From the NCBI GenBank assembly GCA_020650975.1, contig JAIPMN010001024.1:1-64000 (forward strand): a stretch of 64,000 nucleotides of DNA, in the 5' to 3' direction. The translations under genes and the position numbers were made by a program. The first letter of the stretch is position 1; every line of letters begins with the position of its first letter. The stretch comes from Apostichopus californicus (taxonomy: Eukaryota > Echinodermata > Holothuroidea > Aspidochirotida > Stichopodidae). This document shows, piece by piece, positions 58,625-64,000 of the stretch. The notes beneath the pieces are model-generated. The model saw nothing but the letters and a program-made list of their open reading frames with translations, was not told where the DNA came from and ran no database searches.

Positions 58625-59560
58625 GTATTTACTTCGCTCCTCTCTTACCGGTCTCCCACTCCACATGTTCCCTTCTACCTAACTACCAGGCCTCGACAAA
58701 TTTTTTTTAAACTACTCGCCAACAGGCGACCGAGTCTAAAATTCTACTCGCCAAAACGCTAAGTTTACTCGCCATTTTTCCCGCTAATTGTTTGTGTGAT
58801 ATAGGTAGTATGGCCTAACTTAGGATATCCCCGTATAGTGTTACTGTTAGTTGTTTACAGCAAAAACGATCTATTTAAATTGTGGTTCGTCAAAAGTGTT
58901 TAAAAAATGATATATGTGGAAACATAAAACGGTGAAACTGTTTCATTTGTACCTATCGTACACACAAGGTACCCCTGTTTGAGTTGTCGTTACGCATTCC
59001 ATTTTGGTTACGCCTATAGTGCATCATTTAGTTTGAGCGATTAGTACCAAATTAGTTATGAGCTGGTGAACAGAGCTGTTCGTTAGGACCTACTTGTTCC
59101 TTAGGACCTACTTGTAACATGTGATGTGTCACATAAGCCAATAGGCCTTTCTTGATTTGCTCACAAGTTAATTGTAAGCCTATCATGGAAAGTCTGTGAG
59201 CGAATGAGCCACTCGCCAAAATGTCGAGGGTAATTAATTTTTTGCTCGCCAGTCGCAACTTTCTACTCGCCAATGGCGAGATGGCGACCGTATTTGTCGA
59301 GGCCTGAACATTGGAACGTTTGAGCTCTGCGCTTTCGCTCCCTGAGGCCTGAGCACTGTCCACTTACACATTTTCATCAGCAAAATTTGTGTTCTGATCG
59401 TTTTTTAACAATTTTTGTGATTGGATTTGGATCTCCTGGAATATCTTTTCCCATCACTACTAAGAAGCACTGTATAAGTATCCTTTTGTTTTCAATGTAT
59501 TTTCATGCATTTGCTCTCCCTCACTGTTGCTTTTGTTCATTATATCCTTCGTACATCGTT
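58625..59560 (+). repeat. TTACCTGTCTC family copy split by a TIR element
   Basis: The left part is 58625-58686 (ACTTCGCTCCTCTCTTACCG to CTACCTAACTAC). The right part resumes at 59307 (TTGGAACGTTTGAGC, then CTTTCGCTCCC) and runs to about 59560. The 60590-60960 copy carries the two halves uninterrupted, so the element 58687-59306 was inserted into an existing repeat. Confidence 0.75.
58687..59306. mobile_element. TIR element M3 (620 bp), nested
   Basis: It has perfect 15-bp terminal inverted repeats, CAGGCCTCGACAAAT and ATTTGTCGAGGCCTG. Subterminal regions carry several ACTCGCCA/TGGCGAGT blocks on both sides. There is no transposase frame. CAGG termini suggest a hAT-type origin, but no clear target duplication remains at the edges, perhaps through later loss. 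Confidence 0.85.
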
Positions 59561-60054
59561 TTGTACATTAACAACAGCTTCTAGTACTATATATACAGTA
59601 TTTTCTAAGAAGTAGAGGTGACTTGTTGTATGTTTTGATATATTACAATTGTTTACAACCAGTCGTATCAAACATGTACAGTAGTAATATACCTGTATAT
59701 ATGACTATTGTCATTGCATCATGGAATCGGAATTTGGGCAATATATGAAGCAGCTGCTTGCTTTGGCTGTATATATATTGTATGCCATCAGAAGTGGTTA
59801 TTTAATATATATCTGCAGGTACCGGACAATGTATCATTGTATTAATGACGCAACCTGTGTGCGTAACATATTGAGAAACTTTTCTGGGAATATATAAATA
59901 TAAGATACTAGGTCACAGTTTCGCTCGAATTACGTTAAAGAAAAATCTGGATGAAAAACGCACAATGCTGGCACTTTGGATGTTAGAATGAGAAGGACGG
60001 GTACCAACCGGACGGGCCGTTCATAGAGGGCGCACAGTGTTAAAGGAGGGCATT

Positions 60055-60450
60055 GTGTCCGAGGGCGTTGTGGTCAAGTGGTTAAGGCAGTGGACTTGTG
60101 ATCTAAGGATTACAGGTTCAAGCTCTGGCAAGATCATTGCGTTGTGTCCTTGGGCAAGGCACTTTATCTCCATTGCCTCTCTTCACCCAGGTGTATAAAT
60201 GGGGACTTGAGAGGTGACTTGTAAATATAGTTGCGTGCGCCGGTTTGTGGCTGCACCCTATGGGAAGTCCCCCGGGGGACACATGGCTGTGGTGCACTGT
60301 GGTTTCCCAGGAGAGATTGTTTGAATTGTGCACACTTTGGTGTGTAGGTGTGACAAGTTACCAATGACAAGGGTTAAGTACAGTGCGGCGAGACTTTATT
60401 GTAAGTTGCGCTATATAAGAACTGTTAATTATTATTGTTATTATTATTAA
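60055..60450 (+). mobile_element. tRNA-derived SINE family A, copy 2
   Basis: The head has GTTGTGGTCAAGTGGTTAAGG (box A), then GATTACAGGTTCAAGCTCTG (box B). The body matches 37775-38150: TGTCCTTGGGCAAGGCACT, GGTGTATAAATGGGGACTT, GGAAGTCCCCCGGGGGACA and GACAAGTTACCAATGAC. The 3' end GCGCTATATAAGAACTG precedes an (ATT)n tail at 60430-60450. This is a fairly complete SINE of about 390 bp. Its partner LINE is unknown. Confidence 0.88.
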
Positions 60451-60454
60451 AAGG

Positions 60455-60530
60455 TTACCAGTTCATTCTAGTCATGGTAGAATAAGAGTGCTAAGGTTGT
60501 GGGGAGACAGGTAAGCTTGTCACTAGTAAA
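60455..60530 (-). repeat. TTACCTGTCTC family, inverted fragment
   Basis: On the plus strand it reads GTTCATTCTAGTCATGGTAG, AGAGTGCTAAGGTTGTGGG and GAGACAGGTAAG, the reverse of the copy at 43173-43250. It directly follows the SINE tail. Confidence 0.65.
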
Positions 60531-60589
60531 TATCCAACCAGTAAGTTGTGGGATATATATACACACCCGAACATGAAGTTTGGGGAATT

Positions 60590-60960
60590 GACTTTGCTCC
60601 TCACAATCAAGTTACAGTATCTGTCTCCTCACAACCTCAATAACCAACCCCACACAACCCTCACACTTTCTCTTCTACCTAACTACACACTAGAACGTTT
60701 TAGCACTGCGCCCTCGCTCCCTGGGTACCACCCACTTACACTTACTTCGGAATCTACTACTTAGGAAGAAACTACACGTTTTTGTTAGGGACTTTTACGT
60801 AACAATTTTCACCTGTTTCTTACGAGTTTTGGAAATTCATCTTGGACCTGCGGCCGTGGAAGCTCCTTTTCTGTTCTTTCCAAGAAGCAATATATGAGTA
60901 TCCTTTTTTTTAAACATATTTTGTCACTTGCTATACACTCCTTCTCTGTACAAAATGACA
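60590..60960 (+). repeat. TTACCTGTCTC family, long copy
   Basis: It runs from CTTTGCTCCTCACAATC through CTACCTAACTACACACTAG, TTTTAGCACTGCGCCCTCGC, ACTACACGTTTTT and CCAAGAAGCAATATATGAGT to TTTGTCACTTGCTATACAC. Its right half matches 59307-59560. It shows the family is at least 350 bp long. Confidence 0.7.
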
Positions 60961-61179
60961 TTTCCCAGACAGTTTTTAAACTTTTTTAAAAAATTTTAAA
61001 TTCCCAAAGAGAACAAGATTTTCCATTGCTGTTTAGGGGAGTTGTTCTTCACAAAGCTATCTGTGATATAATTCAAAGATGATGATCGTTGGCTTTGTGT
61101 CACTTTGAAGAGAAGTATTAATGTTAAACCAAATGCTCTGAATTGTAGATATGAACCATATTGTGACCTCATGGACACA

Positions 61180-61565
61180 GTGTCCAGATGATTCAACACA
61201 TTGTTAAGCCTTACTAATTCCCCGTCACCTTGTTTTCCCTTAACCCTGACTTCTCTAATCAAGACATAATGAAAAGTACTACGGACTCATTTCAAGCTAT
61301 TTTACTCACACATGTATAGTATATACAGAGCAATGTTGATTAATTAAGAAGGAAAAAAAAGCGTCAAGAGAGAATTCTGATGTCCAAATGATTCAAAATA
61401 TTGTTAAGGCTTACTAATTCCCCTCCACCTTGTTTTCCCTTAACCCTGACTTCTCTAATCAAGACATAATGAAAAGTACTATGGACTCATTTCAAGCTAT
61501 TTTACACGCAATGTTGATTAATTAAGAATGGAAAAGAAAAGGGTAAAGAGAGAATTCTGACAGTA
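61180..61565 (+). repeat. About 190-200-bp tandem duplication
   Basis: Copy 1 starts at TGTCCAGATGATTCAACACA (61180) and copy 2 at TGTCCAAATGATTCAAAATA (61380). Both run to AGAGAGAATTCTGA, with small indels near an ACACATGTATAG segment absent in copy 2. The divergence is low, so it is a recent local event. Confidence 0.88.
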
Positions 61566-61738
61566 TAATGAAGTGAGTGTTCTCTGTGGAGGCTTGCTGA
61601 CAATCAGTGGGAGTGAGAAACTCATTCATCTTCCTCAGAGTGATTTAGTCTTCTTCATTTGTAAATACAAGCAAGCCAACGGTTTAAGTATATATATATG
61701 TATACATGTATATAGAGTGAAGATCAAAACAATATGAG

Positions 61739-62101
61739 CATAGGCGTAGAAGCCCAATTTGATTTGGGGGGGCTGTAACGACTTGCCCGAAAAATATAAC
61801 CAAATTTTGTGCGTGCGTTCAACATGTTAATGTGCATATCTTATAGGCATGCATCGGTTTTGACATCGCATGCCAATACATACAGTCATTTTTCGTGTTA
61901 TTACCCTTCCATATTTGTTATAATTATTGGGGAAGTCATTACAATAATAATGATAATAATCAGTTTAACCATTGAAAAACACATTGCAAATTATTTTTCT
62001 TTCAGTAGGTGCCCGAAAAATTCTCAGCATATTGCCCGATTTTCACAAAAAAAATTGGTTCGGGGGGGGCGGGCTGCAACCCCCCGCCTCCTACGCCTAT
62101 G
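61739..62101 (+). mobile_element. hAT-like MITE family M1, complete copy with 8-bp TSD
   Basis: The ends are CATAGGCGTAG and, inverted, CTACGCCTATG, with G-rich subterminal blocks at both sides. AATATGAG stands on both sides (61731-61738 and 62102-62109): a perfect 8-bp target duplication, the hallmark length for hAT transposons. The interior (about 360 bp) has no transposase, so it moved in trans. A second copy is at 39285-39607. Confidence 0.92.
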
Positions 62102-62484
62102 AATATGAGGTCAATACAATCTAAGTACTGTACATTTCGGAATGGCCAAAGTTTTTGCTTTACTGTAAACCACGCTTAGGCTATGTATCAAGCTGTGTTG
62201 TACGTTTTATGTTTGTAAACAAAATAAATAGGAATATGCCATGTCACAGTCACAGTCACAATCATGTTTTTCAGATGGACATTAATTGATGGAAATTAAT
62301 TGATTTGGGTATGAGGTAATATTCACATCGATCATCCGTTGCATCGTTAACTCTGTCAAGTCACTTGGGTGTATACATGTCAATGTATAATGTACTTATG
62401 TTTGTTTGTTTCTTTGTTGTGTTGTTTAGGTTGCTTCTTATGGCCAACAAATATAATATTAATGCGTAGATAATAATTAATTTA

Positions 62485-62650
62485 GTGCTCAAATTTTGTG
62501 TCAGAGTTTATTGAGGCTCCAAAGTTTGTCTCTTATAAAATACTGTTTCCTGTGTTAAAACCTGCTCTGTACATCTTTGGACCTTGCATAGCAATTTGAC
62601 AATTTTGAGTAGCATTTTATGACCCAATACTGGATAAATTATTCCCTAAT
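62485..62650 (+). repeat. Dispersed repeat family R1, copy 3
   Basis: It shares TCAAATTTTGTGT, GAGGCTCC, TTATAAAATACTG, GTACATCTTTGGAC, GCATAGCAATTTG and AATACTGGATAAATTAT with 29090-29290 and 41930-42110. Confidence 0.65.
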
Positions 62651-62734
62651 ATGGACTACTCCACTGTAGATGTAAACATGTGGGGTTTTGATATGAACAA
62701 TTTTTCTTTTCATTTCAATATTGACTATCTATAG

Positions 62735-62915
62735 GTACCCCAGTCTTCATCTCTGGAGTTTGCGAGCCAGTCTCAACAGTTTGAAGTTGTAACAAATTCT
62801 AACTTACCGATAGATGATCAAGAGTTATTGACCTGGGTCAGAGACGAATTTGGGAACGTGACCTCATTTTCAGCCATTCATGACGTCGATGAAATAGGGC
62901 TGTTCACAGCAGCAG
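62735..62915 (+). CDS. TGFBR3: TGFBR3/betaglycan-like, second orphan-domain exon
   Basis: The acceptor ATCTATAG ends at 62734 and the donor GTAAGA starts at 62916. The 60 codons plus one base read VPQSSSLEFASQSQQFEVV, then LPIDDQELLTWVRDEFGNV, TSFSAIHDVDEIGLFTAAG. Human betaglycan has VSEGSVVQFSSANFSLTAE, NEHLLNWARKEYGAVTSF and TELKIARNIYIKVG at the matching place. Phase 0 in agrees with 50814, and the phase-1 end calls for more exons beyond the window (second orphan domain repeat, ZP domain, TM and short tail in vertebrates). The three exons supply about the first 189 residues. Confidence 0.9.
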
Positions 62916-63179
62916 GTAAGATTTAGTGTTTAGACAAAATGCTATTATATCAAGCGATAACATAGCTAGCACAACTGCTAGATGCAATGTCAACAATTAT
63001 GCTTCAATATGACAAGTTTTGTGTATACATCGGTAAGACGGAGACAGGTAAGTATCGTCGCTCGTTAGGTGTTGGGGATCATGCTTCAATATATTGAACA
63101 ACTTTCTGTTCTCTTTTGACTGATTGGGCAAAATGTAAATTGAGGTCACAAACTCAACTCAGAGAGAGGGTGCAGAGGG

Positions 63180-63330
63180 ATATGGTTGTGCTAGGGTAGG
63201 GGTATGGTTGTAGTGGGATAGGGGTATGGTTGTGGTGGGATAGGGGTATGGTTGTGGTGGGATAGGGGTATGGTTGTGGTGGGAAAGGGGTATGGTTGTG
63301 GTGGGATAGGGTATGGGAGTTGTGGAGTGG
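63180..63330 (+). repeat. 22-bp G-rich minisatellite, about 6 copies
   Basis: The unit GGTATGGTTGTGGTGGGATA plus GG is repeated head to tail with near-perfect identity, fraying at both ends. It lies in the betaglycan intron after the exon at 62735. Confidence 0.88.
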
Positions 63331-64000
63331 GGATGGGAAAGGTAGAGAATTTTTCTAGGTTAATAAAGAAGTAGATGAATCACTTGGATGTTTTTTTTTT
63401 TGAGCAGAAGCAGTGTTCCAATGCACGTATTTCATATGAGTTTTCTTCCAGCTACATAGAACTTGTGTGTTGACTGTAGTTCAAATAGAGTTGCATACTT
63501 ATTTACCTCTCTCCTTCTGTTACCTGTATCTAGCTTTTTATTTCTTTCCTTTTTTCTTTATTTTCTTGCCATTTTAAGGACATTTAAGAAGTTTTGGGTG
63601 TGATGTACTTTAACGCCCAATCAATAATCTATCCTATAAACAACTTGAAACACTTCATGGTAAAGATAGCTGCTGGTACAGTAACACTCAAGATGGCGTC
63701 ATCTAGTCCCAGTCTTCCTTTTCTTCTTGTTTGAGTTTTGTAGGTTAAACTTTATCCTGCACTGATCAGGTACTGCAGGTAGTTGCACTTCCCCTTCAGC
63801 ACTTGACGCAAGATGGTATGGCAATTAGGCAATTATCTTTGAACTTGTTGGGAGTGCAATTTGAACAAATTGTTTCCTCTGTTCCTCAGACGTTTTGTCG
63901 GAACAGATGAGGAAGACACAGGTCAAATACTTTTTGACGTTTTTTCTTTCTTTCTTTCTTAAATTGACACACAACCTGTTGTTGTTGTTGTTTATTGCTG

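Larger units (their letters stand above)
50815..62734 (+). other. Second betaglycan intron, 11.9 kb
   Basis: No coding exon was found inside, and the flanking exons join in phase 0. It holds two family-B SINEs, GGGCCC-rich repeats, TIR elements M1 and M3, a family-A SINE, copies of the TTACCTGTCTC family, and a 190-bp duplication. Stretches not listed separately (about 53200-54000 and 55450-58280) show only AT-rich DNA. Confidence 0.6.

Noticed and set aside
60070-60140. tRNA-like sequence as a functional tRNA gene
   Set aside because: It has box A and box B but no paired acceptor stem, and it is the head of a repeated SINE.

Overview
The window looks like nuclear DNA of an invertebrate animal, most likely an echinoderm or close deuterostome relative. 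It is AT-rich. Genes are split by introns with canonical GT/AG junctions and spread over long non-coding stretches full of minisatellites, short TIR elements, SINEs and LINE scraps. The echinoderm guess is an inference from gene content and repeat style; no species was identified.

Genes, left to right. (1) 651-1008: a spliced exon with a complete 105-residue membrane-protein ORF I do not recognise. (2) 4018-5337 (+): RNF26-type multi-pass ER RING E3 ligase, intronless coding region. (3) 8262-9673 (+): DNLZ, the zinc-finger escort protein of mitochondrial Hsp70, two coding exons. (4) 12689-14260 (-): LSM2, four coding exons, 95 residues, the first exon coding only the ATG. (5) 19035-22684 (-): SLC39A7/ZIP7, four coding exons, 410 residues, with an 11-copy 73-bp minisatellite in the last intron. 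(6) 34819 to beyond the right edge (+): the first three coding exons of a betaglycan (TGFBR3)-like TGF-beta co-receptor, spread over 28 kb. Two exon-like ORFs at 33311-33489 and 33971-34270 (-) may belong to an unrecognised gene. LSM2, parts of DNLZ and the betaglycan exons were assembled by hand from splice-phase logic, because each exon is too short to stand out as an ORF.

Repeats. A roughly 145-bp tandem unit carries nuclear-receptor DR1-type half-sites (35690-36430, with a decayed relative at 43890-44460). There are 33-, 36- and 73-bp minisatellites. Several TIR elements have hAT-like features; the copy at 61739-62101 has a perfect 8-bp target duplication. Two tRNA-derived SINE families have two copies each. 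A dispersed family carries, on one strand, the strong splice-donor consensus CAG/GTAAG. The assembly has a 10-N gap flanked by a duplicated sequence (23461-23600) and a 1000-N gap (38285-39284).

The genes serve general cell functions (ER ubiquitin signalling, mitochondrial Hsp70 upkeep, U6 snRNA/mRNA decay, ER zinc release, TGF-beta ligand presentation) and are not an evident pathway. LSM2 and SLC39A7 are both MHC-region genes in human, so the neighbourhood may keep ancient linkage. No virus-like element, CRISPR array or bacterial-type system was seen.
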